From Oleiphilus messinensis (GTDB lineage Bacteria > Pseudomonadota > Gammaproteobacteria > Pseudomonadales > Oleiphilaceae), in assembly GCF_002162375.1 (NCBI RefSeq), contig NZ_CP021425.1, positions 1,609,501 through 1,673,500 of the forward strand: a stretch of 64,000 nt of DNA. The letters run 5' to 3'. How positions within the stretch are numbered: the stretch's first letter is position 1; every line of letters starts with the position of its first letter. The notes below the pieces were generated by a model. The model saw nothing but the letters and a program-made list of their open reading frames with translations, was not told the origin of the DNA and did no database searches. The translations under genes and the position numbers were made by a program. Of the stretch, positions 8,851 to 17,411 are shown one piece after another.

Positions 8851-9864
8851 ATGATAAATGTGCTGATGGTTTTGATCCTGATTCTGGGGGCGATGATCCT
8901 TGCTTACTTTCTGGGGCCTCGCCCCGAATTTGCACTCGACCCGTTACCTGTGCAGTTGGACGAGGACTTGGATCATTACATACAAGCTGCTGAAGCGCGG
9001 TACACGGATATAACTCCAGGCGCGGAGAAAAAGATATTCTGGGCGAACCCCACGAAAAAACAGCAAACCGAGTATGCATTGGTCTATATCCACGGCTTTT
9101 CTGCTTCCCGTCAGGAGCTTTCACCGGTGCCTGAGAACATCGCTGCTTCTCTTTCTGCAAATCTATTCTGCACCCGTTTACGAGGGCATGGTAGAAAGCC
9201 TTCCGAAACGCTGGGGGAGGCAACCTTGGCGGAGTGGCTGCACGATACCCGAGAGGCGCTGGAGATTGGTCGTCAGCTTGGTCGAAAGGTTATTTTGATG
9301 GGAACTTCAACGGGCGCCTCTTTGCTGACGTGGTTGATGGCAGAAGACTCCATGACTGGAGTTGCAGGCGCTATTCTGCTTTCACCAAACTTCAGTCCGA
9401 AGGATAAAAAGTCGTGGCTGGTTTTGCAGCCCTGGGGTCGACAGTTATTAAAACTGATGTTGGGTGAATTCCGAAAATGGGATGCAGGAAATAGCCTTCA
9501 GGAACAATTCTGGAGTACACGTTACCCGGCAAGCGTGTTGATTGAAATGATGGGGGCGGTCAACCTGGCAAAAAACAGCGCTGTAGAGCATATTAAACTA
9601 CCGTTGTTGATACTTTACAGTCCCCGTGATGAAGTTGTCAGTGTCACTGAAATTCAAACCATGTTCAGGCGGTTCGGTTCTGATCCCAAAGCGTTGATAG
9701 CTATCGAGTCACCGCAGGACGGGTCTGCACATGTTTTGGCCGGCGATATTCTTTCTCCGGCCACCAATCAGGTGGTGGCCTCTGAAATACTGCAGTTTAT
9801 CGACAAGTTAAGTGCTGCAACTTCGCAGCCTGATCTAGCGCGCTATGGGCGCAACACCAATTAA
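8851..9864 (+). CDS. Membrane-anchored alpha/beta hydrolase (lysophospholipase/esterase-like)
   Basis: About 337 residues. A single hydrophobic N-terminal helix (MINVLMVLILILGAMILAY) anchors or exports it. The catalytic part shows the oxyanion loop IHGFSASRQE, the serine nucleophile elbow G-T-S-T-G (ILMGTSTGAS), an acid in YSPRDEVVS and a C-terminal His in DGSAHVLAGD, so the Ser-Asp-His triad is complete. The start at the ATG at 8851 is preceded by AGG 9 nt upstream; a TTG at 8842 is an alternative. It follows the AraC-type gene after the 19-bp repeat and overlaps the convergent nnrU-like gene by 30 bp. The substrate is unknown; a monoacylglycerol- or lysolipid-type ester is likely. Confidence 0.85.
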   Translation: MINVLMVLILILGAMILAYFLGPRPEFALDPLPVQLDEDLDHYIQAAEARYTDITPGAEKKIFWANPTKKQQTEYALVYIHGFSASRQELSPVPENIAASLSANLFCTRLRGHGRKPSETLGEATLAEWLHDTREALEIGRQLGRKVILMGTSTGASLLTWLMAEDSMTGVAGAILLSPNFSPKDKKSWLVLQPWGRQLLKLMLGEFRKWDAGNSLQEQFWSTRYPASVLIEMMGAVNLAKNSAVEHIKLPLLILYSPRDEVVSVTEIQTMFRRFGSDPKALIAIESPQDGSAHVLAGDILSPATNQVVASEILQFIDKLSAATSQPDLARYGRNTN

Positions 9865-10410
9865 CCACGCATGCAACCACAGGCTGAATACGATAAACAG
9901 TGCCAGTCCGGCGACAATCACGATTATATCATTGCGTACGCCCGTTGGTGGCGGAGTGCCTGGTGTAACCGGACGTTTCTTCACTGATATCCGATCTGCG
10001 ACTGCCCAGCCGAGAAAAGCGCCAAACAGGAGCAGGTCAGCCAACATACCATTGGCCAGGAGGTGTGCGAGGGCCCACAATTTAACGGCGACCAGCATCG
10101 GGTGTTTCACGATATTGCCAATTCGACTGGGCAGGTGTGCAGCCACGAGTAACGGGAACACTGGAATCAAGAGTAACATGGCGACATGCCTTAACCAGAA
10201 TGGTGGATTGTAGACTACGACAGGCTCCATACGGGCCAGACCATAGCCCCAGACAATCAGCACGAAACCTGCGAGGGCGACCAGGCTATAGATCCCTTTG
10301 AAGCGCTGTTCACCATAGCGGGTGACCATTTGGTTTCGCCAGGATACGTTGAAGATAGAGATAGAATGCACGCCGAGAAAAAGGATGAGCCCGAGAATCA
10401 GAACAATCAT
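9835..10410 (-). CDS. NnrU-family integral membrane protein
   Basis: 191 residues, almost entirely hydrophobic with about five or six membrane helices. The family motifs GVHS near the N-terminus, RHPMLVAVKLWALAHLLANG (here KHPMLV...) and the ending NDIIVIVAGLALFIVFSLWLH match NnrU proteins, named from nitrite/NO respiration clusters but widely found elsewhere and of unknown biochemical role. No denitrification genes are near. It lies next to the rpoE-chrR pair and members of this family often sit in oxidative-stress or lipid gene sets, so it may belong to the same stress regulon, though I saw no ECF-type promoter upstream of it. Confidence 0.85.
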   Translation of the reverse strand: MIVLILGLILFLGVHSISIFNVSWRNQMVTRYGEQRFKGIYSLVALAGFVLIVWGYGLARMEPVVVYNPPFWLRHVAMLLLIPVFPLLVAAHLPSRIGNIVKHPMLVAVKLWALAHLLANGMLADLLLFGAFLGWAVADRISVKKRPVTPGTPPPTGVRNDIIVIVAGLALFIVFSLWLHAWLIGVAPIAR

Positions 10411-10509
10411 GTGTGTTTCCCTTCATTAACTGGTTATGCCTGGAGCATATCTCAATTGTGCAGGCTTTGTCGTGATCTACTATGGAAATGTTGGAAACAT
10501 CAACAAGCC

Positions 10510-11190
10510 CTAGCGCATAAAAGGATTTAACATGCGTCCCCAGAAACCGGTAAATTTCAGCGGGGCATCCATGACGGCAAAGCAAATACAATCTTTGTTT
10601 TGATGCGCTTTGGGCTGATGGATTGTGTCTTGATCTGCAAGGACAAAATCCCCCGCCCGATAGTCTCCGGATTTATCCGCAAAAGCGCCGGACATCACGA
10701 GGGTGTACTCGTTACCTCTGTGAGTGTGTTCGGGCAGTTCTTTTCCAGCTGCTATTTTGTAAAGTTTTGCGGTGTACTGGCTATCGGAAATCGGTAGCAA
10801 GTATTCCTGAATACTTTGGGAGAACCCGCTCCACGGCAAGCTCTCGTACCATTGCGCATCTTGTGCTGGTACTTCAGTCAGAAATCGCTGCAATGGCCGT
10901 GGGATCTGTGGGTTTGCTCCTGTCGGTAAGTACGCTGGCGCGCCAGAGTGTGCGGTTTCGGCAACAGGGTGATCAAGCTCGGACAGGAGACGATTCAGTA
11001 CGCCGGAATCGACCGGTTCCGGTGTAACGGACTCCAGCAGTTCTCCACCTACGCTTTCATAATGGAGGCCGCGTTGTCGGCAAACAGTGCAGTTTTCGAT
11101 GTGGCAGGCAACCATTATCCCCAGGGCGTTAGGTAGTTGCCCCGCCGAAAATTGCATTATCAGTAGATCAGAAGGATGATGATTAACCAT
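10510..11190 (-). CDS. chrR: ChrR-type zinc anti-sigma factor with C-terminal cupin
   Basis: 226 residues. The N-terminal anti-sigma domain carries the zinc motif H30-x3-C34-x2-C37 (ACHIENCTVC), a hallmark of ZAS anti-sigma factors. The C-terminal half is a cupin (PEHTHRGNEYTLVMSG and DTIHQP), as in Rhodobacter ChrR, where this domain is needed to respond to singlet oxygen. It overlaps the 3' end of the sigma factor gene by 31 bp, so the two are translationally coupled. The expected role is to hold the sigma factor inactive until singlet oxygen or organic peroxide triggers release. Confidence 0.93.
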   Translation of the reverse strand: MVNHHPSDLLIMQFSAGQLPNALGIMVACHIENCTVCRQRGLHYESVGGELLESVTPEPVDSGVLNRLLSELDHPVAETAHSGAPAYLPTGANPQIPRPLQRFLTEVPAQDAQWYESLPWSGFSQSIQEYLLPISDSQYTAKLYKIAAGKELPEHTHRGNEYTLVMSGAFADKSGDYRAGDFVLADQDTIHQPKAHQNKDCICFAVMDAPLKFTGFWGRMLNPFMR

Positions 11191-11753
11191 GTTACGTTGT
11201 CTTTTGCCAGGGTATCCAGTTTCTTCATTGCCAGTCGAAGCCTTGATTTGATCGTTCCCAGGGGTAAATCGAGATCCTGAGCAATTTCGCTGTGGGATTT
11301 GCCCTCAAAATAGACCTTGAAAACGATTTGTCTCTGCTCTTCTGGCAAGCTCTCAATTAGTGTACGCACGATCTTTCCATTCAGATCACTTTCCACCTCG
11401 GTTTCGAGAATTTCAGTGGTGGGTTCGGGCCAGAGGTCTTCAGATTGAATGAGGTCGTAGCGATCTTTACGTGCAAAATCAATGCGCTTGTTGCGAACGA
11501 TCGTATAGAGCCATGTGGTTGCAGATGCGGATTTCGGATTGAATGTATCCGCTTTGCGCCAGACCGATAACATGGACTCCTGAACAATTTCATCGGCGTC
11601 AGCAGCGTCGGCGCCACAACGCATGGCGTAGCCTTTTAGCCGGGTGGAGACCTGCTCGAAAAGCGTGATAAAGGCGGCTCGATCCCGGTGTTTTGCGATA
11701 CGTAATATCAGTGGATCCAGTGATGCTGTTGAGGATTGCTTTTCCTGGCCCAA
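11160..11753 (-). CDS. rpoE: ECF sigma factor, RpoE of the RpoE-ChrR (ECF11-like) type
   Basis: 197 residues with sigma-70 region 2 (DADEIVQESMLSVWRKADTF, ATTWLYTIVRNKRIDFARKDR) and region 4 (LPEEQRQIVFKVYFEGKSHSEIAQDLDLPLGTIKSRLRLAMKKL). Paired with a ChrR anti-sigma factor it matches the photo-oxidative-stress sigma factor described in Rhodobacter and in Vibrio/Photobacterium. The genes on the opposite strand (photolyase, CFA synthase, DUF1365, FAD oxidoreductases, SDR, DUF523/DUF1722) are the usual members of this regulon. I did not find a good match to its own consensus upstream of this gene, so autoregulation is unproven here. Confidence 0.93.
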   Translation of the reverse strand: MGQEKQSSTASLDPLILRIAKHRDRAAFITLFEQVSTRLKGYAMRCGADAADADEIVQESMLSVWRKADTFNPKSASATTWLYTIVRNKRIDFARKDRYDLIQSEDLWPEPTTEILETEVESDLNGKIVRTLIESLPEEQRQIVFKVYFEGKSHSEIAQDLDLPLGTIKSRLRLAMKKLDTLAKDNVTWLIIILLIY

Positions 11754-11959
11754 TCGGGGCTCCTTTTTTATGGCATACAGTGCGTAACGAACAGTGTCCG
11801 CCAGTTTAGCGAGTTCTCCTTTGCTTTTAAACCTTTTGTGTCCACGCGTCTTTTCTGTCCAGAGTCTCGATAGTTTCTAACGTTTTCCGATTTCCGTTTT
11901 CCGTGATTCAGCTCGGTAGTTGTCTTTCAAGTTAGATCAAGAAAATCAACAGGGCTGAG

Positions 11960-11987
11960 TGATCCAATCGGAATGCTGTTTCGTAAG
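11960..11987 (+). promoter_or_regulatory. Predicted RpoE (ECF11-type) promoter
   Basis: TGATCC at 11960-11965, an 18-nt spacer, then TAAG at 11984-11987. This is the known consensus for RpoE/ChrR-dependent promoters (TGATCC-N18-TAAG). The likely transcript start is near 11994, about 30 nt before the ATG at 12023. Confidence 0.8.
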
Positions 11988-12022
11988 CCCCAATCTGAAT
12001 TCGGAACAAGAGAGAATTGGTA

Positions 12023-13111
12023 ATGAAAGAATGCGACTTTCTGATCATTGGTGCCGGAATGGCCGGTTTGACTGCAGCAACCCAATTGCACGGCGCGGGA
12101 CACCGCGTAGTCTGTGTCGATAAAGCCCGTGGTAGTGGTGGCAGACTGTCTTCCAAGCGGGTTGATTTAGCCGATATCACTACGTCGGTTGATCTGGGCT
12201 GTCCCGGATTTTCAGCCACAATCCCATTGTTTCAGGCGCAAGTCCGGGAGTGGCAGGCGGCCGGTTGCGTGAGCGTGTGGCACCGAGAGCATGCTGAGGC
12301 AATGGGTCAGGATGCGACTGAGCTGTTTGTGGGTTCACCACGCAGTTCCTCGTTAACGCGCTATCTGGCCAATCAGGTGGAAATTGATTTCAGTCAGCGT
12401 ATCACCCGCCTCGAATATCAGGGCGGGCGCTGGTACAGCTATTCGGGCAGACCGGGAACCGATGACGAGGAAGTCTGCTTTTCCGTTAGCGATGCCGTCA
12501 TTCTGGCAACGCCGCCACGACAGGCTGCAGATCTATTGCCACAGGAGCACCCGTTACAGGAAGCGTTGCAGTCAGTGGAGATGATTCCCCAGTGGGTTGT
12601 CATATTGGCCGTCAAAGGTGTCGTGGCCGCACCAGAGCGAATACGAGACACACTGAGGGCACAAGACCCGAAAGCGTCTGAAGGTTTAACTGAATGCATC
12701 TACGACGTGACCGTTGATCATCAAAAGCCGGGGCGGGTGAACGTTCCCGGTTTTCAGTTATGGCAGATCCAGGCTCACCCCGATTGGAGTGCCGAAAATA
12801 TCGATTTGTCGCCGGATCTCGTGTGTCGCACAGTGATACGGGAGCTGGAGGCACGACTCGGCATGTCGCTTGAAATCGTGTCTCAGATCGCGCATCGCTG
12901 GCTTTATTCTTTGCCGCCGGATCAAAAGTTGAGTTCAAGCCAAAACTGGATCGCTGGTGAGCGTCTTGGCATCTGTGGTGATTATATACAGACAGATCAT
13001 CGATCAGGAAAAAGTGGCGTAGCGGGGGTCGAGTCAGCCTATCTGAGCGCTGCGGATTTGGTTCAAAAAATAAAGTTGCAGAAAAGCGCAAATTTCAGTG
13101 ATCCAAGCTAA
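12023..13111 (+). CDS. NAD(P)/FAD-dependent oxidoreductase, amine-oxidase/renalase-like
   Basis: About 362 residues. The N-terminal Rossmann motif CDFLIIGAGMAGLTAA is followed by VDKARGSGGRL, the second dinucleotide-contact motif of amine-oxidase-type flavoproteins. The C-terminal ICGDY...SGVAGVESAYLSA returns to the FAD. Proteins of this kind are regular members of the RpoE-ChrR regulon, but their substrate is not settled. The ATG at 12023 was preferred over the TTG two codons upstream. It is the first gene downstream of the predicted RpoE promoter and probably starts an operon running to 14205 and, before the insertion sequence arrived, beyond. Confidence 0.88.
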   Translation: MKECDFLIIGAGMAGLTAATQLHGAGHRVVCVDKARGSGGRLSSKRVDLADITTSVDLGCPGFSATIPLFQAQVREWQAAGCVSVWHREHAEAMGQDATELFVGSPRSSSLTRYLANQVEIDFSQRITRLEYQGGRWYSYSGRPGTDDEEVCFSVSDAVILATPPRQAADLLPQEHPLQEALQSVEMIPQWVVILAVKGVVAAPERIRDTLRAQDPKASEGLTECIYDVTVDHQKPGRVNVPGFQLWQIQAHPDWSAENIDLSPDLVCRTVIRELEARLGMSLEIVSQIAHRWLYSLPPDQKLSSSQNWIAGERLGICGDYIQTDHRSGKSGVAGVESAYLSAADLVQKIKLQKSANFSDPS

Positions 13112-13127
13112 AACCCAATGCGTATGA
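13099..13127 (+). promoter_or_regulatory. Second possible RpoE (ECF11-type) promoter
   Basis: TGATCC at 13099-13104, an 18-nt spacer and TATGA at 13123-13127 (consensus TAAGA, one mismatch). It overlaps the last codons of the FAD oxidoreductase gene and lies about 40 nt before the ATG of the DUF523/DUF1722 gene. The -35 match is exact, the -10 is imperfect. Confidence 0.5.
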
Positions 13128-13167
13128 ATGTAACAAAGAGCGATTCAATCACTTGAGGTGCGAAACA

Positions 13168-14205
13168 ATGGAAACAGAGCAAAGCGTAGATCAGTCTGAC
13201 CTGTCGCCATCTTTACTGAGTTGGCCCGTTGATGATGAATCCAGTCCAGGTGCACAGCGAAACCTGGCTTCCAGACCGTTGTTGGGAATCAGCGCTTGTT
13301 TAATGGGAGATAATGTTCGGTATAACGGCGGGCACAAACGATCACGCTATTGTGCCGAAGTTTTGAGCCGGTATTTCGAGTTTCGTTCTGTGTGCCCCGA
13401 GGTTGCCATTGGCCTGGCTGTGCCCAGACCTACGATTCGCACGGTTGAGTCCTCAGGCACAATCAAGGTGATTGCATCGGACAATCCGGAATTGGATTAC
13501 ACGCAAAAGCTCAGGCAGCTAGCTGATAGCCTGCATCCAAAAGTACAGCTTCTGAGTGGTTTTATCTTCATGCAAAAATCGCCCAGTTGCGGGGTTGGAA
13601 GCAGTAAGCTTTACAACGAGAAGAATCACCCCGCGACCAAAACGGACGGTGTCTTCGCGTCAGCCGTGATGGCCGCTTTTCCCCTCCTGCCTGTGACTGA
13701 GGCAGGGCAATTGAATGATGCAGGAATCCGGGAAAACTTCATTCTTCAAGTCTATGCTTATCACCAGTGGCGTTATGGGGTCATGGCGAACTTGAGTAAA
13801 GTCGCCCTCCAGTCGTTTCATCACCGGTTTAAATGGCATTTGAACACGCACAATTCTGCAGTTGCTCGGGAGTTGGGGCAGCTCTTGGCCAAGTGCACGG
13901 ATTCGAGTCTGGCGTCGGTGTCGGAACAGTATATTAGCAAATTTATGCTGGCGATGAAGAAACCCGTTACCCGCAAGCGCCAAGCGCGACATCTGATTGA
14001 ATGGCTGCGGTATCTAAAGAAAATGCTCAATCCAAATGAAACCACTGAGTTGCGTGCATTGATCGAGCATTATCGTGAAGGCATTGTTCCGCTGGTCGTA
14101 CCCATGACCTTGGTTCGCTTTCTGGTCAAGAAGTATGGTTCCGATGCAGACCTCGCCTTGTTGGAGCCCTATCCCTTTGATCTGGGGCTACAAAACGGCA
14201 TATGA
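13168..14205 (+). CDS. DUF523-DUF1722 fusion protein (YbgA-like)
   Basis: About 345 residues. DUF523 comes first (PLLGISACLMGDNVRYNGGHKR...CPEVAIGLAVPRPTI...FMQKSPSCGVGSSKLY), with cysteines in SACLMG, SVCPE and SPSCG. The C-terminal DUF1722/YbgA domain follows (RENFILQVYAYHQWRYG...FHHRFKWHLNTHNS). The function is unknown; DUF1722 genes are often next to photolyase genes, as here. Start: the ATG at 13168 has GAGG 9-12 nt upstream; an upstream TTG is less likely. It was probably the gene directly before phr in one transcript, now separated from it by an IS1380 element 60 bp past its stop. Confidence 0.9.
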   Translation: METEQSVDQSDLSPSLLSWPVDDESSPGAQRNLASRPLLGISACLMGDNVRYNGGHKRSRYCAEVLSRYFEFRSVCPEVAIGLAVPRPTIRTVESSGTIKVIASDNPELDYTQKLRQLADSLHPKVQLLSGFIFMQKSPSCGVGSSKLYNEKNHPATKTDGVFASAVMAAFPLLPVTEAGQLNDAGIRENFILQVYAYHQWRYGVMANLSKVALQSFHHRFKWHLNTHNSAVARELGQLLAKCTDSSLASVSEQYISKFMLAMKKPVTRKRQARHLIEWLRYLKKMLNPNETTELRALIEHYREGIVPLVVPMTLVRFLVKKYGSDADLALLEPYPFDLGLQNGI

Positions 14206-14264
14206 GGTTCATACATTCCAAAGGTTTCAGGATTGACGAGTCTAGCAAGCGAGAAAGCTTATAA

Positions 14265-15942
14265 CCTAAATCCTGCAATCTATATGTCTGAATCGATTCG
14301 ATACGACTATAGCGACATTTAGTGTCGATGGATCACCATTTTGCACACCATGCAACTGAAACAAGCGTAATTCACTTGATTGGACTGTTTAAATTATAAT
14401 CATCTCTATCGTCAACCGGAGCAACAGGCCAAAGTCTGCCTGACTCCAAATCTGGAATTTGCTTAGTCGAAGAATTTAAGTATAGGTATTTTGGTCAATG
14501 AATAAACGACAGCTTTAACCAGTCAGCCCACGGAGTTGGGTGAAGATGGTTGCTCGGAACGTTGACCTTAAGCTGATTCCCACCACGCAAGAGTTGTCCA
14601 GCAGTACGTACCAGAAAAGTTCGGATAGTTTGAATTTCCCATCGTTTCAATTCGTCATTATCGCTCAGTAGTGCCATCCAGCGTACCGTGTTATACGCCA
14701 GCACAGCGCATTGGAAAATTAATGAGCTGGCCATGAAATCATGGCTCTTGATTTGCGCCAGCCCCATTTGGTTCTTAGCTTCATCCAACCAGGTTTCACA
14801 AGTTGCGCGCTTTCCGTATGTCGTGTGTGCTTGCCAAGGAGACAACCGCTCTGTGGTTACGTAGCAGAAGTAGTCGTAAACGGGCTCATTCAGCAAGGCT
14901 TGTTGAGGGCCTTTGGTGATGAGAGCAGTTTTACGCCGCACAGCAACAAAGCGACGTGACCGCTCCCATTGACCGCATTGATGGAAAAAGTCACACTGTT
15001 CCCAATCGGTATGACCCGGTACTCGTTGCCAAGCTTGCTTGTCCAACAAAGCGGCAAGGCCTTTGAGTTTCACTTTAATCAGGTAACCATGGCGAGCCTG
15101 ATCCAGCCAGTCCATGAGCTCTCCAACAAAGAATCCTGAATCACCTCGGAATAGCAGCCGCATTTTGGGTGGCATCTGCGCAGAAAGTTGCTGCATGAAG
15201 CCTACAATGCCGTTGCTGGTGTAGGTGCTGCCACTGCGCAACCATGCTTGCAAAATTTCTTTGGTGTGGCTGCAAAAGGCAACCAGTGGATGATAAGAAT
15301 TAGAGCCTTTTTTCGTTGGGTTGTAGCCTTTTTCAGCACCTTCCTGTTGACCGTAAACGGTTTTGACAGTCGAGTCCACATCAATCCAGCCTCGATAGAG
15401 GGTTCCGGGCAACCAAGTACCGGACTTCAATGCTCTATGCCAAATTCCCTGACGCAAGGTGTGATTAATCTGTTCGAGCTGGGTGACATGCTTGAGCTTT
15501 CCACGACGGAAAATACGACCCAATGTACTGTCATCTGGAATCGATAGCCACCCCCCCACTTCACGCAGCACCTGATCTGCCCACACAGAAACCACCTTCC
15601 TGAGCGAAGTGGCACCGGCGATGATGCCGATAATCGTTAGGTAGATTGAGTCGCCCAAGCTGTAACGAGCCGTGTTGCCGCGTTGCAAATCAAGATGCTT
15701 CTGGCAAGCCTCGGTAAAACCGATGTGATCGAGGAAATGCATGGCAGGGATAATGCCAGCTTGACTAGTCAGCTTTTTTCCGGTGTGTTGATAGCGAATT
15801 TTTGCGGCTGGTTTTTTGGCACTTTTATGGGTATTCTTGATCATGAAAAAGGTGACTCTGATGTGCTTGGTTGTTTGATGATAACCAATTGAATCAAATC
15901 GCCTTTTTCTTTTCAAGTACAATGTTGTTTGCAGAATTTAGG
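14265..15942. mobile_element. IS1380-family insertion sequence, 1678 bp, complete
   Basis: The ends are imperfect inverted repeats: left CCTAAATCCTGCAATC from 14265, right (read inward on the minus strand from 15942) CCTAAATTCTGCAAAC, 14 of 16 matching. They resemble the CCTAGATTCT-type ends of the IS1380 family, for example ISEcp1. A perfect 5-bp target duplication TATAA flanks it (14260-14264 and 15943-15947). One intact transposase gene lies inside on the minus strand. The right duplication runs into the photolyase start codon: the final A of TATAA is the A of ATG. Length and gene content agree with a complete, possibly recent, insertion. Confidence 0.93.
14495..15844 (-). CDS. IS1380-family DDE transposase
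   Basis: About 449 residues from the Met at 15844 (MIKNTHKSAKK). The frame stays open to 15922, so a 475-residue form is possible. The catalytic acids are visible in WIDVDSTVKT (first D), LLFRGDSGFF (second D) and CETWLDEAKNQMG (E); the last is the Y-x-x-R-x-x-C-E-x-W-region typical of the family. No frameshift or stop interrupts it, so the element may still be active. It reads away from the photolyase gene. Confidence 0.93.
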   Translation of the reverse strand: MIKNTHKSAKKPAAKIRYQHTGKKLTSQAGIIPAMHFLDHIGFTEACQKHLDLQRGNTARYSLGDSIYLTIIGIIAGATSLRKVVSVWADQVLREVGGWLSIPDDSTLGRIFRRGKLKHVTQLEQINHTLRQGIWHRALKSGTWLPGTLYRGWIDVDSTVKTVYGQQEGAEKGYNPTKKGSNSYHPLVAFCSHTKEILQAWLRSGSTYTSNGIVGFMQQLSAQMPPKMRLLFRGDSGFFVGELMDWLDQARHGYLIKVKLKGLAALLDKQAWQRVPGHTDWEQCDFFHQCGQWERSRRFVAVRRKTALITKGPQQALLNEPVYDYFCYVTTERLSPWQAHTTYGKRATCETWLDEAKNQMGLAQIKSHDFMASSLIFQCAVLAYNTVRWMALLSDNDELKRWEIQTIRTFLVRTAGQLLRGGNQLKVNVPSNHLHPTPWADWLKLSFIH

Positions 15943-15946
15943 TATA

Positions 15947-17404
15947 ATGTTAAATTTAATGTGGTTCCGGAGTGATTTGCGGGTTTATGATAATCCGGCG
16001 TTAATGGCCGCCCGAAATCAGGGTACAACCTGTGCGATCTATTTCGCAACACCGGAGCAGTGGCGCGAACACGACTGGTCAGAAGGGAAAATATCTCTTG
16101 TGGTTGCGCAAGTCGAGGCGTTGTCCCGGGAGTTGGCCAAGTTGAATATACCCTTGACAGTCCTTCGTGTGGAGCGGTTCGCCGATATACCCGAGCGTTT
16201 GGCGTGCTGGGTGCGGGAGTGTTCCGTGACGCAAGTATTTTTCAACTATGAATACGAGATTAACGAAAGTGCTTGCGCAGATGCCGTGACAGCAATGCTC
16301 CATGGTGAGAGCGTGCCCGCCTGGGGTTATCATGACCAGTGCATTATCCCTCCCGGCCAGATCAGGACTCGTACCGGGGGCGTGTTTAAGGTCTTTACTG
16401 CGTTCAAAAAAGTTTTTCTGGAACAGTTTCCAACCCGTTCCCGGGGGATATTCAATCGACCGGAGATGCAACATGCCAAGCCCTTCAAAGGGAATTCCGA
16501 TGCCTTGAGTGAAATTCCAGTCGAGCGACGTTGGCGCTCTCTCTGGCCTATGGGTGAAAATGAAGCCCATGACCGCTTGAACCGGTTCATCGAGCACAAG
16601 ATCAACGGCTATCGTGATGATCGGGATGTGCCATCTCTGGACAGCACCAGCGCACTATCGCCTTACTTGACCTTGGGTTGCTTGTCGACCACGCAGTGTA
16701 TGCATGCGGCGATGAGTGCCAATTACGGGCGTTACCAGGACGGCAATCCCGGGGTTTTAACCTGGATTAATGAATTGATCTGGCGGGAATTTTACCGTCA
16801 TCTGATGTTTGCCTTCCCGGATATATGCCGTTACCGACCGTTCAAGCCCGAGACAGACCTTTTGCCCTGGTCGCGTGACGAGGCGCTGTTCAGCGCCTGG
16901 AAAACAGGGCAAACCGGGTTCCCGATTGTCGATGCCGCGATGCGTCAGCTGCTCCATTTGGGGTGGATGCACAATCGTTTGCGCATGGTGACCGCAATGT
17001 TCCTGACCAAAGATCTGTTTATCGATTGGCGCTGGGGGGAGCGCTACTTCATGCAGATGTTGGTGGATGGCGACCTCGCGTCAAACAATGGCGGATGGCA
17101 GTGGAGTGCTTCCACTGGCGTGGATGCTGCCCCTTATTTTCGGGTCTTCAATCCCGTGCGCCAATCGGAGCGATTTGATCCGAAAGGTGTCTTTATTCGC
17201 CGGTATTTGCCGGAATTGGCGGCGCTGGATGATCGCAGCATCCATCAGCCAAGTGCAGCCCAAGCGAGAGCGTGTGGGTATCCGCTACCCATTGTAGATC
17301 ATCGTCTTGCTGTTGATTCAGTTAAAGCTCACTTCAAAGCGCTCTCTTTAATTGATGACGATAAAGCGATGCCGACCGTTAATGCGCTTTCGGTAATGGG
17401 GTAA
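15947..17404 (+). CDS. phrB: Deoxyribodipyrimidine photolyase (cryptochrome/photolyase family)
   Basis: Repairs UV-made cyclobutane pyrimidine dimers using blue light and FAD. 485 residues, normal length. The N-terminal antenna-binding Rossmann part begins MLNLMWFRSDLRVYDNP. The C-terminal FAD-binding helical part shows LTWINELIWREFYRH, GFPIVDAAMRQL, MHNRLRMVTAMFLTKDL and NNGGWQWSASTGVDAAPYFRVFNP. The start at 15947 fits the family's N-terminus; the longer open frame upstream is insertion-sequence DNA. The IS1380 right end abuts the start codon, so the native leader and Shine-Dalgarno site are gone. The AGG of the IS end lies 4 nt before ATG and might substitute. The desaturase gene follows after 7 bp. 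Confidence 0.95.
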   Translation: MLNLMWFRSDLRVYDNPALMAARNQGTTCAIYFATPEQWREHDWSEGKISLVVAQVEALSRELAKLNIPLTVLRVERFADIPERLACWVRECSVTQVFFNYEYEINESACADAVTAMLHGESVPAWGYHDQCIIPPGQIRTRTGGVFKVFTAFKKVFLEQFPTRSRGIFNRPEMQHAKPFKGNSDALSEIPVERRWRSLWPMGENEAHDRLNRFIEHKINGYRDDRDVPSLDSTSALSPYLTLGCLSTTQCMHAAMSANYGRYQDGNPGVLTWINELIWREFYRHLMFAFPDICRYRPFKPETDLLPWSRDEALFSAWKTGQTGFPIVDAAMRQLLHLGWMHNRLRMVTAMFLTKDLFIDWRWGERYFMQMLVDGDLASNNGGWQWSASTGVDAAPYFRVFNPVRQSERFDPKGVFIRRYLPELAALDDRSIHQPSAAQARACGYPLPIVDHRLAVDSVKAHFKALSLIDDDKAMPTVNALSVMG

Positions 17405-17411
17405 CTTAGAA

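Noticed and set aside
14471-14484. Direct copy of AGAATTTA-GTATA (14471-14484 and 15933-15946) as the IS boundary
   Set aside because: It is in direct, not inverted, orientation and gives no target duplication. The ends at 14265 and 15942 give both inverted repeats and a 5-bp TATAA duplication.
15188-15547. 119-residue plus-strand ORF in the IS element as a second IS gene
   Set aside because: It is antisense to the intact transposase; IS1380 elements normally carry one gene.
15943-15948. TATAAT at the IS/phr junction as a new promoter -10
   Set aside because: It overlaps the start codon, so transcripts would begin inside the gene, and no -35 lies at the right distance.
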